Assembly: GCF_021502575.1 (NCBI RefSeq)
Contig: NZ_JAKFGN010000001.1
Location: 2,108,001-2,172,000 of the forward strand
Length of the DNA: 64,000 bases
From: Bradyrhizobium sp. G127
Lineage (GTDB): Bacteria > Pseudomonadota > Alphaproteobacteria > Rhizobiales > Xanthobacteraceae
Direction: 5' to 3'
A program made the position numbers and the translations under genes. Positions 18,268 to 27,014 of the stretch are shown in pieces (positions within the stretch are counted from its first letter, which is position 1; each line of letters begins with the position of its first letter). The notes under the pieces were generated by a model, which ran no database searches, had not been told where the DNA came from, and saw nothing but the letters and a program-made list of their open reading frames with translations.

Positions 18268-19419
18268 ATGAACAAGATTTTCGCGGACCTGCCCAACACC
18301 ATCTTCGACGTGATGTCGCAGGCCGCGCGCGATCTCAATGCGATCAATCTCGGTCAAGGATTTCCGGACGATCCAGGACCGCTCGACATCCGGGAAAAGG
18401 CCGCCGACGCGGTCCTGAACGGCTACAACCAATACCCGTCGATGATGGGCATTCCAGAGTTGCGGCAGGCGATCGCTACCCACTACGGCCACTGGCATGG
18501 CGTGAAGCTCGATGCCATGAGCGAAGTGATGGTCACCTCGGGTGCCACGGAAGCGCTGACCGGCTCGATCCTCGGGCTGGTCGAGCCCGGCGACGAGGTG
18601 CTGGTGTTCCAGCCGATGTACGACTCCTATGTGCCGATCATCCGGTTGGCCGGAGGCACTCCCAAATTCCTCCGCCTGGAGCCGCCGCACTGGCGCCTGC
18701 CGGAAGAAGCGATCCGCGCGGCGATTACGCCGAAGACGCGTTATGTGATACTCAACAATCCGCTTAACCCGGCGGCGGTGGTCTATGCACGCGAAGATCT
18801 CGAAATGCTGGCGCGCATCTGTCAGGAGTTCGACCTGATCGCCATTTGCGACGAGGTCTGGGAGCACGTTGTATTCGACGGCCGCAAGCATATCCCGCTG
18901 ATTTCGATTCCGGGCATGCGCGACCGTACGGTCAAGATCGGCTCGGCCGGAAAAATGTTCGGACTGACCGGCTGGAAAATCGGCTTCGTCTGCGCCGCGC
19001 CTCATATCCTGCGTGTGCTTGCGAAGGCGCATCAGTTTATCACGTTCACGACCGCCCCAAATCTTCAGGTTGCTGTCGCTTATGGCCTCGGCAAGCCCGA
19101 CGAATATTTCCTCCAGATGCGGACCGAGCTGGCGCGCAGCCGCGACCGTTTGAGCAGGGGCCTGTCCGGAATCGGCTTTCCCGTTCTCGACTCGCAGGGC
19201 ACGTATTTCCTCAATGTCGATCTGGCGCCGCTGGGGTTGAACGAAACCGACGAAGCCTTTTGCAAGCGTCTGGTGCATGAGCACAAGGTCGCGGCGATTC
19301 CGGTTTCGGCCTTTTATGAGGAAAACCACGTAACCTCGGTGGTGCGGTTCTGCTTTTCGAAAAAGGATGCGACGCTCGACACTGCACTCGAACGGCTGTC
19401 GTGCGTACTTCATCGCTGA
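18268..19419 (+). CDS. Class I/II PLP-dependent aminotransferase
   Basis: A 383-residue enzyme, starting at the ATG of MNKIFADLPNTIFDVMS. Fold-type I aminotransferase signatures are present: NLGQGFPDDPGP, YNQYPSMMGIPELRQAI, NNPLNPAA, CDEVWEHVVF and the PLP-binding lysine in SAGKMFGLTGWK. The pattern resembles kynurenine/methionine aminotransferases of the YbdL-KAT group. The precise substrate is not fixed by sequence. It lies directly after the rhodanese gene. Confidence 0.85.
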   Translation: MNKIFADLPNTIFDVMSQAARDLNAINLGQGFPDDPGPLDIREKAADAVLNGYNQYPSMMGIPELRQAIATHYGHWHGVKLDAMSEVMVTSGATEALTGSILGLVEPGDEVLVFQPMYDSYVPIIRLAGGTPKFLRLEPPHWRLPEEAIRAAITPKTRYVILNNPLNPAAVVYAREDLEMLARICQEFDLIAICDEVWEHVVFDGRKHIPLISIPGMRDRTVKIGSAGKMFGLTGWKIGFVCAAPHILRVLAKAHQFITFTTAPNLQVAVAYGLGKPDEYFLQMRTELARSRDRLSRGLSGIGFPVLDSQGTYFLNVDLAPLGLNETDEAFCKRLVHEHKVAAIPVSAFYEENHVTSVVRFCFSKKDATLDTALERLSCVLHR

Positions 19420-19434
19420 GACGAGGCTGCTGAT

Positions 19435-20544
19435 ATGGGTACATTCGTGACGAACGTAATGCGTGCGGCAATGGTTGTCGCGGGATTGCTGTCGGCAGGG
19501 AGCGCCGCCCCGGCGCAGCAGCGCAGCGTGAATTTCTACAACTGGTCGAACTACATGGCGCCCGGCGTGCTCGAACAGTTCACCAAGGAGACCGGCATCA
19601 AGGTCACTTACGATACATTCGATGCCAACGAGACGCTGGAGACGCGCCTGCTGGCCGGAAAATCCGGTTACGATGTCGTGATGCCGACGGCGTATTTCCT
19701 GCAGCGCCAGATCGCGGCGAACATCTTCCAGAAGCTCGACAAGTCGAAGCTGCCCAATCTCGTCAATGCATGGCCGGAAGTGACGAAACGTCTCGCGGTC
19801 TACGATCCGGGCAATACCTTTGCCGCCAACTACATGTGGGGCACCACGGGGATCGGCTATAACATCAAGAAGCTGCAGGACATTCTCGGGCCGGATGCGA
19901 AGATCGACTCCTGGTCCATCGTGTTCAAGCCAGAGAACCTTGCCAAGTTCAAGGATTGCGGGATTCATATGCTGGATTCTGCCGACGACATCCTTCCCGC
20001 GGCGCTGAACTATCTTAGCATCGATCCCAATTCGACCAGGCAGGCTGATCTGGACAAGGCCGCCGATCTTGTCGGCAAGGTGCGGCCTTATGTGCGCAAA
20101 TTTCACTCCTCCGAATATCTGAGCGCGCTGGCCACCGGGGAAATCTGCTTCGTGGTGGGTTGGTCCGGCGACATCAAGCAGGCGCAGAGCCGCGCTTCAG
20201 AGGCGAAGAACGGCGTGGAGATCGGCTACGCGATCCCTAAGGAGGGCGCGCAGATGTTCTTCGACAACTTCGCGATTCCGGCGGATGCGCAGAACGTTTC
20301 CGAGGCCTACGAACTGATCAATTATCTCTATCGGCCCGACGTCGCCGCGAAGAATTCAGACTTTCTGTCCTATGCAAACGGAAATCTGGCGAGTCAGAAG
20401 CTGATCGACCCGAAGATCATCAACGACAAGACGGTTTATCCCGACGAGGCGACATTGAATCGTCTGTTCGTCATCACGGCCCGCGACGCGGCCACCCAGC
20501 GTATCATCAACCGTCTGTGGACGCGGGTGAAGACAGGGCGGTAA
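19435..20544 (+). CDS. Polyamine-type ABC transporter substrate-binding protein (PotF-like)
   Basis: A 369-residue protein with an N-terminal signal peptide (cut near APAQQ), followed by VNFYNWSNYMAPGVLEQFTKETGIKV, the characteristic opening of putrescine/spermidine binding proteins. NTFAANYMWGTTGIGYN and WSGDIKQA are further family segments. It would bind a polyamine in the periplasm. No permease or ATPase gene lies beside it, so it is an orphan that must use components encoded elsewhere or act in sensing. Its stop codon lies in a hairpin shared with the convergent gene. Confidence 0.87.
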   Translation: MGTFVTNVMRAAMVVAGLLSAGSAAPAQQRSVNFYNWSNYMAPGVLEQFTKETGIKVTYDTFDANETLETRLLAGKSGYDVVMPTAYFLQRQIAANIFQKLDKSKLPNLVNAWPEVTKRLAVYDPGNTFAANYMWGTTGIGYNIKKLQDILGPDAKIDSWSIVFKPENLAKFKDCGIHMLDSADDILPAALNYLSIDPNSTRQADLDKAADLVGKVRPYVRKFHSSEYLSALATGEICFVVGWSGDIKQAQSRASEAKNGVEIGYAIPKEGAQMFFDNFAIPADAQNVSEAYELINYLYRPDVAAKNSDFLSYANGNLASQKLIDPKIINDKTVYPDEATLNRLFVITARDAATQRIINRLWTRVKTGR

Positions 20545-20552
20545 TCACCGCC
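20537..20552. terminator. Hairpin containing both convergent stop codons
   Basis: GGCGGT-AATC-ACCGCC is a perfect 6-base stem with a 4-base loop. The plus-strand stop TAA (20542-20544) and the minus-strand stop (20545-20547) meet inside it with no base between them. It could act as a compact bidirectional end signal, though no T-tract is present. Confidence 0.4.
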
Positions 20553-21477
20553 AGCGGCGGTGCAGCCACAGCCATTGCTCGGGATGCTCGCGCACCCATC
20601 CCTCGATCACCGTGTTGATCGCCTGCGTGGTGCCCTGCACGTCGATCTTGCCCTCGGCATCGCGCACCGGATTCACTTCGTCCGACAGATCGATGCGGAA
20701 GCGATGATTGGGCAGCCGGATAATCCGCACGCCATGAATCGGACATTCCACCTGCCGCGCCAGACGGGCGAGCAGGGGATTGGCTTTTGCCGTGCGTCCG
20801 AAGAAGGTCACATCGACACCGCGGCTGAAATGCTGATCGACCAGCATGCCAACATGGACGCCTTTTTGCAGCGCCTGCGCCAGCCGCAGCGGTGCGTCGT
20901 GCGTGGTGGCGATCATCGTGCCCATGTTGACGGAGCGGATATCCTGAATTGCGCGATCGACCGCAGCAATGTTCGGGCGGCGGAACAGGATCGCTGACTC
21001 AAGGCCATAGGCAGGGGCAGCGAGGGCCGGTAACTCCCAGTTGCCGAGATGGCTGGCGAATATCAACGCGCCCTTGCCATCGTCGCGCAGCGCGATGAAT
21101 TTTTCGATGGCACCGGGCGCGGGTTCGATGCGCCGGCTCTCCCAATGCTCAGGATCGAGATCCCACAGATGATCGAGATGGGCGAATTCCGCTCCGACGC
21201 GTCCGAGATTGTCCCATACGCCGGTCAGAATGGCGTCAATCTCGGCGGGGATTTTCTCGGGGAATGCGGCGGTCAGGTTGGCACGGCCGATCTTATGTTC
21301 CGGCAGCCAGGGGCCGATGACGCGCGTAACCGATGCGAAGAAGTTAGCCGTGCGGTCCGGATTGAAATAGCGGGTGCCCCGCAGCAGGCCGACCGCGATT
21401 GTGCCGAGAATAGCCCCCGTCACGGGCTTGAGCACGTCCCGCAGCACGGCCTTGGCGCGGAGAAACAGCCGGCGCAT
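20545..21477 (-). CDS. lpxXL: Lipid A very-long-chain acyltransferase, LpxXL type
   Basis: A 310-residue lysophospholipid acyltransferase-family protein with an N-terminal membrane anchor and the catalytic HX4E motif (H143 and E148 in ASHLGNWELP). It is the last gene of a six-gene set, acpXL-fabZ-fabF2-fabF1-adh-lpxXL, whose order matches the rhizobial cluster that makes and attaches 27-hydroxyoctacosanoate to lipid A. In that pathway LpxXL transfers the long chain from AcpXL to Kdo2-lipid IVA at the inner membrane. Its start overlaps the stop of the adh gene (ATGA). The position makes this assignment stronger than the sequence alone. Confidence 0.88.
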   Translation of the reverse strand: MRRLFLRAKAVLRDVLKPVTGAILGTIAVGLLRGTRYFNPDRTANFFASVTRVIGPWLPEHKIGRANLTAAFPEKIPAEIDAILTGVWDNLGRVGAEFAHLDHLWDLDPEHWESRRIEPAPGAIEKFIALRDDGKGALIFASHLGNWELPALAAPAYGLESAILFRRPNIAAVDRAIQDIRSVNMGTMIATTHDAPLRLAQALQKGVHVGMLVDQHFSRGVDVTFFGRTAKANPLLARLARQVECPIHGVRIIRLPNHRFRIDLSDEVNPVRDAEGKIDVQGTTQAINTVIEGWVREHPEQWLWLHRRWR

Positions 21478-22499
21478 CAGAACGTGACGACGATCTTGCC
21501 GAACACTTGGCGGCTTTCCATTCTTTTCAGCGCCGCGGCGACGTCATCGATCGGCACTTCTGTATCGATCACAGGCTTCATGCCGGCAGCCATCTTGTCG
21601 AGGCTTTCGGCGATATTCTTCATCGTCGCGCCGAACGATCCAAAGATGCGGTACTGCTGCTGGAACAGTTGCATCAGGTTGATGGTGGTCGTCGGACCCG
21701 AGGTCGAACCGCAGGTCACCAGCCGTCCGCCGCGCTTGAGAACCAGCAGCGAGCCATTGAAGGTGTCTGCGCCGACGTGCTCGAACACGACGTCGACACC
21801 TTTCTTCTTGGTGATTTTGCGGGTCTCGTGTTCGAAACGATCCTTGCGATAGTTGATGACGTGATCCGCGCCGAGTGCCTTCACGCCCTCGATCTTGGAA
21901 TCGTCGCCGACGGTGGTGATAACGGTACAGCCGATCGCCTTGGCCATCATGATCGCGACGGTGCCGATGCCCGAGCCGCCGGCATGCACCAGGATGGTTT
22001 CGCCGGGGAGCAGCTTGGCGTTGTCGAACAGCATGTGCTGCACGGTGGAGAACGCAATCGGTGCGCAGGCGGCGTCGCGATCCGAGACGCCATCCGGCAC
22101 CGGAATGACAAGCCGCTCGTTGAGGTTCATCAACTCGCGCGCGAAGCCGTCGACATGAAAGCCCATGATGCCGGCGACATTCTCGCACAGGTTGTCGCGG
22201 CCCGCCTTGCAGGCGGGGCAGACACCACAGGTCAGCGCGCCATACATGACGACCTTCTGCCCCGGCTTGAAGCGTGTCACGCCTTCGCCGACGGAGGCGA
22301 TCTCGCCGGAGGCTTCCGCGCCGACCACGAGCGGGAGCTTGCGCTTGGCGAAGGCCATGCCGCGATAACCCCAAACGTCGATATGGTTGAGCGCGACGGC
22401 GTTGACGCGGATCTGGACCTCGCCCGGTCCCGGCGGTGGGGGAGGCGGAACATCCGCGACCACGAGCTGGCGGTCGGCAACGAGGGAAAGCGCGCGCAT
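21477..22499 (-). CDS. Zinc-type MDR oxidoreductase of the lipid A long-chain cluster
   Basis: A 340-residue medium-chain dehydrogenase. Four structural-zinc cysteines lie in CGVCPACKAGRDNLC, the GROES-like domain is N-terminal, and the NAD(P) Rossmann loop is HAGGSGIGTVAI. In the rhizobial very-long-chain cluster the equivalent gene (adh2XL) is always present. It probably catalyses a reduction step of the acyl chain, possibly as an enoyl reductase, but its exact reaction is not established. A gap of about 100 bases separates it from fabF1. Confidence 0.85.
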   Translation of the reverse strand: MRALSLVADRQLVVADVPPPPPPGPGEVQIRVNAVALNHIDVWGYRGMAFAKRKLPLVVGAEASGEIASVGEGVTRFKPGQKVVMYGALTCGVCPACKAGRDNLCENVAGIMGFHVDGFARELMNLNERLVIPVPDGVSDRDAACAPIAFSTVQHMLFDNAKLLPGETILVHAGGSGIGTVAIMMAKAIGCTVITTVGDDSKIEGVKALGADHVINYRKDRFEHETRKITKKKGVDVVFEHVGADTFNGSLLVLKRGGRLVTCGSTSGPTTTINLMQLFQQQYRIFGSFGATMKNIAESLDKMAAGMKPVIDTEVPIDDVAAALKRMESRQVFGKIVVTF

Positions 22500-22599
22500 G
22501 AAGGCGTCCTGAGAGACTGAATTTGCTTGCAGATTTGGAGGTGGGTATCGCCGGTTCAGGCGGCGGCGTCAACCGCGCCCGAAGCCCTCGCGCGGGTCC

Positions 22600-23880
22600 T
22601 CAGGCGGGCTCGCGGGTCAGGATCAGGGACGCATTCTGGCCGCCGAAACCGAACGAATTCGACATCACCGCGTTCACGCGCGCGTCGCGGGCCTTGTTCG
22701 GCACCACATCGAACGGGATCGCAGGATCGGGCACGTCGTAATTGATCGTCGGCGGGATCCTCTGATGTTCCAGCGTCAGCAGCGAGAACACGGCTTCCAC
22801 CGCGCCGGCTGCCGACAGCGTATGGCCGACCATCGACTTGTTGGACGACACCGGAATTTGCTTGGCGCGTTCTCCGAACACCATCGAGATGCCGAGATAT
22901 TCCATCTTGTCGTTCTCGGGCGTTCCGGTGCCGTGGGCGTTGATGTAATCGATCTGGTCTGTGCTCATGCCGGCGTCCGACAGCGCATTGTTCACGCATC
23001 CGACGATCGGCTTGCCGTCAGGGCTGGAACGGGTGCGATGGAACGAGTCGGCGAGTTCGCCGCAGCCCGCGACGACGCCGAGGATTTTCGCGCCGCGCGC
23101 GGTGGCCGCTTCCAGGCTTTCGAGCACCAGCGCGCCGGCGCCTTCCGCCATCACGAAGCCGTCGCGGTTCTTGGAGAACGGACGCACGGCAGCCTGGGGT
23201 GGGTCGTTGTTGGTTGACAGCGCTGAAAGCAGCGAGAACCGCACCAGCGCTTCGGCATTGACCGAGCCATCCGTCGCCACGCACAGCGCGGCATCGGTTT
23301 CGCCGCGGCGGATCGCCTCGACGCCGAGCTGGATCGCTGTGGCGCCGGATGCGCATGCGGTGGAGAGGGAAATTGGAGATCCCTTGGTGCCGAAAGTTTC
23401 GACCAGATGATCGGCGACCGAGCCGAACAGGAAGCGGCGATGCAGGCCGGTGAATCTGCCGCCGCCGCTGGCTTTGAGCAGCGCGTCGTAATCAATGCCG
23501 GACGTCATTCCGGTGGCGCGGGCGATGTCCTGCCGCGGCTGCCATTCGAGCTCGATCGGGGCGACTGCCAGAAACAGGGGACCGGGAAAGTCGCCCTTGC
23601 TGCCGATATTGGCCTGCGCGACGGCTTCCTCGGTGGCGATGTCCGCGAGTTTTTCCGACAGGGCCGTGGACGAGAAAGGTTCAAGGGGAACGAAATCGAT
23701 CGTGCCGGCCATCGTGGTCTTGAGGCCTTCGGTCGGAAAGCGGGTGATGGTGCGAATGCCGGATTCGCCCGCCGTCAGCTTAGCCCAGTTGTCCGATTTG
23801 CCAGCGCCAAGGGACGTGACGACGCCCATGCCGGTGACCACAACGACCGGCCGTCCGAATTTATCGCGAGTGGATGTCAT
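22600..23880 (-). CDS. fabF1XL: Beta-ketoacyl-ACP synthase, catalytic subunit (FabF1XL)
   Basis: A 426-residue KAS II-type condensing enzyme with the intact triad: nucleophile C176 in STACASGATA, the first histidine in INAHGTGTPEND and the second in KSMVGHTLSAAG. It extends the acyl chain on AcpXL with malonyl units to C26-C28. The following minus-strand gene fabF2 is a paralogue without the triad, so the pair resembles a ketosynthase with its chain-length factor. The genes are 17 bases apart. Confidence 0.9.
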   Translation of the reverse strand: MTSTRDKFGRPVVVVTGMGVVTSLGAGKSDNWAKLTAGESGIRTITRFPTEGLKTTMAGTIDFVPLEPFSSTALSEKLADIATEEAVAQANIGSKGDFPGPLFLAVAPIELEWQPRQDIARATGMTSGIDYDALLKASGGGRFTGLHRRFLFGSVADHLVETFGTKGSPISLSTACASGATAIQLGVEAIRRGETDAALCVATDGSVNAEALVRFSLLSALSTNNDPPQAAVRPFSKNRDGFVMAEGAGALVLESLEAATARGAKILGVVAGCGELADSFHRTRSSPDGKPIVGCVNNALSDAGMSTDQIDYINAHGTGTPENDKMEYLGISMVFGERAKQIPVSSNKSMVGHTLSAAGAVEAVFSLLTLEHQRIPPTINYDVPDPAIPFDVVPNKARDARVNAVMSNSFGFGGQNASLILTREPA

Positions 23881-23897
23881 GGTGTTTTCATGCCCCG

Positions 23898-25097
23898 CTA
23901 AATGGCCTCGACCAGCGCCATGCCTTCGCCGCGCCAGTGACCGGTTCCAATCACCACAATTTGGGATGGTGGCTTCGCCATTTCAATCTCGACACCTGAA
24001 TTATCGTGGGGCGGAAACAGTGCCCCGCGGGAGATCGACAGCGCCGCGAGCGCGAGGCCGAGCGGGAGCTGTGCCTCCATCACATGACCAAAGGCCGTAC
24101 CGGTGCCGCGGGCGGGAATATCGTGATGCTTGCCGAGAAATACGCGCTCTTCGGCGGTCGCCGGTGCTGCCCCTGTTGCTCCGGTGATGATCGCTGCGCT
24201 CTTGCCGACCGTTCCGATCTTCGACCACAAACCGTCGAGCGCAGCGGTTACCTCGCCCGGAGATTTGCGCAGCGCGTGATCAGCAACGACTTTGGTTAGC
24301 CGGGCATAGGGTTTTGCGCCGCGTGCCATCGCATGGTCTTTCGACTCGATGACAAGAAACACCCCGCCCGCACCGAGGGCAAAACCATTGTCGCGCTCCC
24401 AGACCGGCAGGAACTTGTTCTTGAGATTGAAATCGCCGAACTCATAGAGCATCAGCATTTCCTTGCGCTCGCTATTCTGCGCGGCGCCGACCAGGGCGAT
24501 GTCGCTTTGGCCGTTCAGGATGCGCGCAAGCGCGATGCGCGTGGCGTCGATGCCGGCAGATTCCTCGCCCATGAAGGTCCGCGACGATCCAGTGACGCCG
24601 TGTACGATGGAAATGTTGCCCGCGAGCAGGTTTGAAAGCTGCGCCAGAAACAGGGTGGGACGCAGATCGTTCATCAGCCGTTCGTTGAGAAAGCCCGGCG
24701 CGGCGTTGCCCTGAACGTCGGCATTGACGATCGCGGAATCGACCGCGAGATCACGCTCGCCGCCGCCGGCGGCGACGATCATGTCCATACGCGAGAGAAT
24801 TTCGGTGTTGCCCTTCACCCCGGCGGAGTCGAGAGCGAGACCCGCGGCGTAGGTGCCGATCCGCTGCCAGGCTTCCATCTGGCGCTGATCGCCCTTCTTT
24901 GGAATCTGGGCGTCGAAACTCAGCTTCGTCATCGGATGAACGACGTAAGGGGCGAACGTCGTCTCGTCCACGTTCACTGTCTTGCTGTTCAGTGCATCCC
25001 AGTGAGCATCGAGACCTTCGCCGAGCGACGTGGCTAATCCGATGCCGGTGATCCAGGCTTCGCGCGTGCCGCCGGGCGATGAAGTTGTCTCAGCCAT
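23898..25097 (-). CDS. fabF2XL: Ketosynthase paralogue lacking the active site (FabF2XL, chain-length-factor-like)
   Basis: A 399-residue protein with the overall condensing-enzyme fold, but with degenerate catalytic positions. The nucleophile region reads HGVTGSSRTFMGEESAG, with serine in place of the expected cysteine. The first histidine region reads IITGATGAAPATAEE, without histidine. Only the second motif, AFGHVMEAQLP, keeps its histidine. This pattern suggests a non-catalytic partner of FabF1 that sets chain length, as in type II polyketide systems; that role is inference. It overlaps the fabZ gene by eight bases. Confidence 0.85.
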   Translation of the reverse strand: MAETTSSPGGTREAWITGIGLATSLGEGLDAHWDALNSKTVNVDETTFAPYVVHPMTKLSFDAQIPKKGDQRQMEAWQRIGTYAAGLALDSAGVKGNTEILSRMDMIVAAGGGERDLAVDSAIVNADVQGNAAPGFLNERLMNDLRPTLFLAQLSNLLAGNISIVHGVTGSSRTFMGEESAGIDATRIALARILNGQSDIALVGAAQNSERKEMLMLYEFGDFNLKNKFLPVWERDNGFALGAGGVFLVIESKDHAMARGAKPYARLTKVVADHALRKSPGEVTAALDGLWSKIGTVGKSAAIITGATGAAPATAEERVFLGKHHDIPARGTGTAFGHVMEAQLPLGLALAALSISRGALFPPHDNSGVEIEMAKPPSQIVVIGTGHWRGEGMALVEAI

Positions 25098-25563
25098 GAG
25101 CGATTGCCTGTTGGGGAAAGCCGATACGCGTTGCCATGGATTCCATGTGTCCGCGCAAATCGGGATTTGGGAACGGCGTGTGGCGGAACGTCAGCGTTGC
25201 GTTGCATTTCAGTTTGCCGCCAACGCGGACCTTGGCGTCGGTGATGGCGAAGCCGGAGCCGTCGTGCACGATGCTCGCGTCGATCGTCAGCAACTCGCCC
25301 GGCGTGACGAAGTCGCGCATCTTGGCTTCCTTGACGCTGGCCAGAAACGGCATGCGTTCGAACTTCAGAAGTGCGATCAAAAGCCAGCCCGAGGTCTGCG
25401 CCATGGCTTCGATCAGCAGCACGCCCGGCATCAGCGGATAGCCGGGGAAGTGTCCTTCGAAGATGGTGCTGGCCTGCGGGACCTGCGCCTCGACCGTAAT
25501 CGTCCGTTTGCCGACGTCGAGATCGGTGATGCGGTCAATGAGCTGGAAGTATTCGAGATGCAT
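25090..25563 (-). CDS. fabZXL: 3-hydroxyacyl-ACP dehydratase, FabZXL type
   Basis: A 157-residue hot-dog-fold protein with the catalytic histidine H38 in FEGHFPGYPLMPG and the catalytic glutamate E52 in LLIEAMAQTSG. It dehydrates 3-hydroxyacyl-AcpXL during chain elongation. In lipid A the 27-hydroxy group is added later, so this enzyme acts in the elongation cycle. It starts ten bases after the acpXL stop and overlaps fabF2. Confidence 0.88.
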   Translation of the reverse strand: MHLEYFQLIDRITDLDVGKRTITVEAQVPQASTIFEGHFPGYPLMPGVLLIEAMAQTSGWLLIALLKFERMPFLASVKEAKMRDFVTPGELLTIDASIVHDGSGFAITDAKVRVGGKLKCNATLTFRHTPFPNPDLRGHMESMATRIGFPQQAIAHG

Positions 25564-25573
25564 GGCGGGCGCG

Positions 25574-25855
25574 TCAGGCGCCCTTGGCGGCGACCAATTC
25601 GTCGATGCGCGCGCTGAGGTTCTTCAGGACGAAGTACTGTTCGGTCGTGGCCTTGCCGTCGTTGACCTCCTGCGTCCATTTCTCGAGTGGCAGCTTGATG
25701 CCGAACGCCTTGTCGATCGCAAAGGCGATGTCGAGGAAGTCGAGGCTGTCGATCCCCAGATCGTCGATGGCGTGGCTTTCCGGGGTGATCGTGTCACGAG
25801 GAATGTCGCACGTTTCCGCAATGATCGTGGCGACCTGATCGAATGTAGACGACAT
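25574..25855 (-). CDS. acpXL: Specialised acyl carrier protein AcpXL
   Basis: The ATG of [20 protein letters not shown] is chosen because it gives the standard 93-residue AcpXL. A longer frame adds an unrelated leader. The phosphopantetheine site is S37 in [15 protein letters not shown]. The [14 protein letters not shown] segment distinguishes AcpXL from housekeeping ACP. It carries the very long hydroxy fatty acid destined for lipid A. It is the promoter-proximal gene of the minus-strand cluster. Confidence 0.93.
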   Translation of the reverse strand: MSSTFDQVATIIAETCDIPRDTITPESHAIDDLGIDSLDFLDIAFAIDKAFGIKLPLEKWTQEVNDGKATTEQYFVLKNLSARIDELVAAKGA

Positions 25856-26015
25856 GCTAAACCTTTGAGATTTTTGAGCTAAATGCCATTTCTTGGGGTG
25901 GGGCGCGGCGTCTTGCAGTGCCGCGATCCCCGTTGACGGGTTGAATCCCCGTATATCGGAGCGGTGCCTCGAGTTCAATGGCGCAACAGGACCCAAACCG
26001 GGCCGGTTTTCAAGG

Positions 26016-26333
26016 CTAATTGTGGCGAATCACATCGCTGGTCTGCGCCGAGATATGCGCGCAATCCCGCCGCCCCATCAACACGCAATCCTGAGTATTA
26101 CGCAGGTCCGCGAGGGTCACGGCAAGCCAGATGCCGATCCCTGTAAGCGCTGCCGTAAATGCAATCGCGGCGATATTGGCAATCATCCGGTGGCGATATT
26201 CATCCGGGTTTTCACCCTCGCGCTCAAACCGTGACAGGTCGGGCGCAAGGGGACCAGGCGCACTGGCCACTGGCGGCCGTGCATGCGTGCGCGGACGAAA
26301 TTTAAGCACACGATGTTCGCCGTCAGTCATCAA
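26016..26333 (-). CDS. Small single-pass membrane protein of unknown function
   Basis: A 105-residue product. The N-terminal part of about 50 residues is basic and proline-rich. One clear membrane helix follows ([21 protein letters not shown], residues 54-74), then a short cysteine-containing tail ([12 protein letters not shown]). Two adjacent ATG codons (MM) could start it. Similar proteins are widespread in Bradyrhizobium relatives without a known role. It lies upstream of the acpXL cluster on the same strand, separated by 160 bases. Confidence 0.65.
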   Translation of the reverse strand: MMTDGEHRVLKFRPRTHARPPVASAPGPLAPDLSRFEREGENPDEYRHRMIANIAAIAFTAALTGIGIWLAVTLADLRNTQDCVLMGRRDCAHISAQTSDVIRHN

Positions 26334-26521
26334 GAGAGCTTCCAGATCGATCTACGCATATTAGTCCGCAGGACAAACATGTCTCCAGGAAACAAGGTAT
26401 TCCTGTGATGCCGAAAAGGATAGGTGGGAACGTGTGTCGCGGATCGGTACGAAAATATGCCGTGTGCAGCGCACGCTATCCAACATGTGATGCCTTGAAG
26501 GTGATGCGAAGGGCTGCGGGA

Positions 26522-26989
26522 TCAATTCGGTTGCGTGTCGTCCGGTGGCTTGCCTCCGAAAAGGCCATGCAACGTCCGCTCCAGCGGGCCGCCGAACATC
26601 AGCAGCAATAGCGCAATCACGAGTGCGATGCCGACCAGCCGCCAATGCCCGAGGCCGCACACGACTCCAATGCACGCGGTGAACCAGACGCAAGCGGCGC
26701 TCGTCAGTCCCTTCACCTTGTGTTGGTCGCCATGAACGATGACACCGGCGCCAAGAAAGCCGATGCCGGTGAGGATGCCCTGCACGACACGGCTCGTTGC
26801 GTCCGATAACTGACCCGCTTCGAGCGACGCCGGGCTGGCGATCAGGACGACGAGCGAAGTCGCAAGGCCGACCATGCCTAGCGTGCGTAGGCCGATCGGT
26901 TTGCCATGCAGGTCACGGTTGAGGCCGATCGCACCCGACGTCAGCGTGGCGACACCCAGTCGGAGCACAATGTCCCACCATTCGAGCAA
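26522..26989 (-). CDS. MgtC/SapB family membrane protein
   Basis: A 155-residue protein with four or five hydrophobic segments and the family pattern RLGVATLTSGAIGLNRDLHGKPIGLRT, then GIGFLGAGVIVHGDQHKVKGLTSAA. MgtC proteins modulate Mg2+ homeostasis or the F-ATPase during growth in acid or inside hosts. This is the minimal membrane domain without the cytoplasmic C-terminal extension. It starts 25 bases after the stop of the AhpD-like gene. Confidence 0.88.
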   Translation of the reverse strand: MLEWWDIVLRLGVATLTSGAIGLNRDLHGKPIGLRTLGMVGLATSLVVLIASPASLEAGQLSDATSRVVQGILTGIGFLGAGVIVHGDQHKVKGLTSAACVWFTACIGVVCGLGHWRLVGIALVIALLLLMFGGPLERTLHGLFGGKPPDDTQPN

Positions 26990-27014
26990 ATCGAAGTCCT
27001 CTTGAACCGTAGCG

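Noticed and set aside
18187-20106. Very long minus-strand open frame (over 600 codons)
   Set aside because: It lies opposite the rhodanese, aminotransferase and PotF-like genes, whose protein families are clear. The minus frame has no recognisable domain, so it is a high-GC shadow.
25929-25940. CCCGT-TG-ACGGG inverted repeat upstream of acpXL
   Set aside because: Short and GC-rich. Such repeats occur by chance at this composition, and no paired site was seen.
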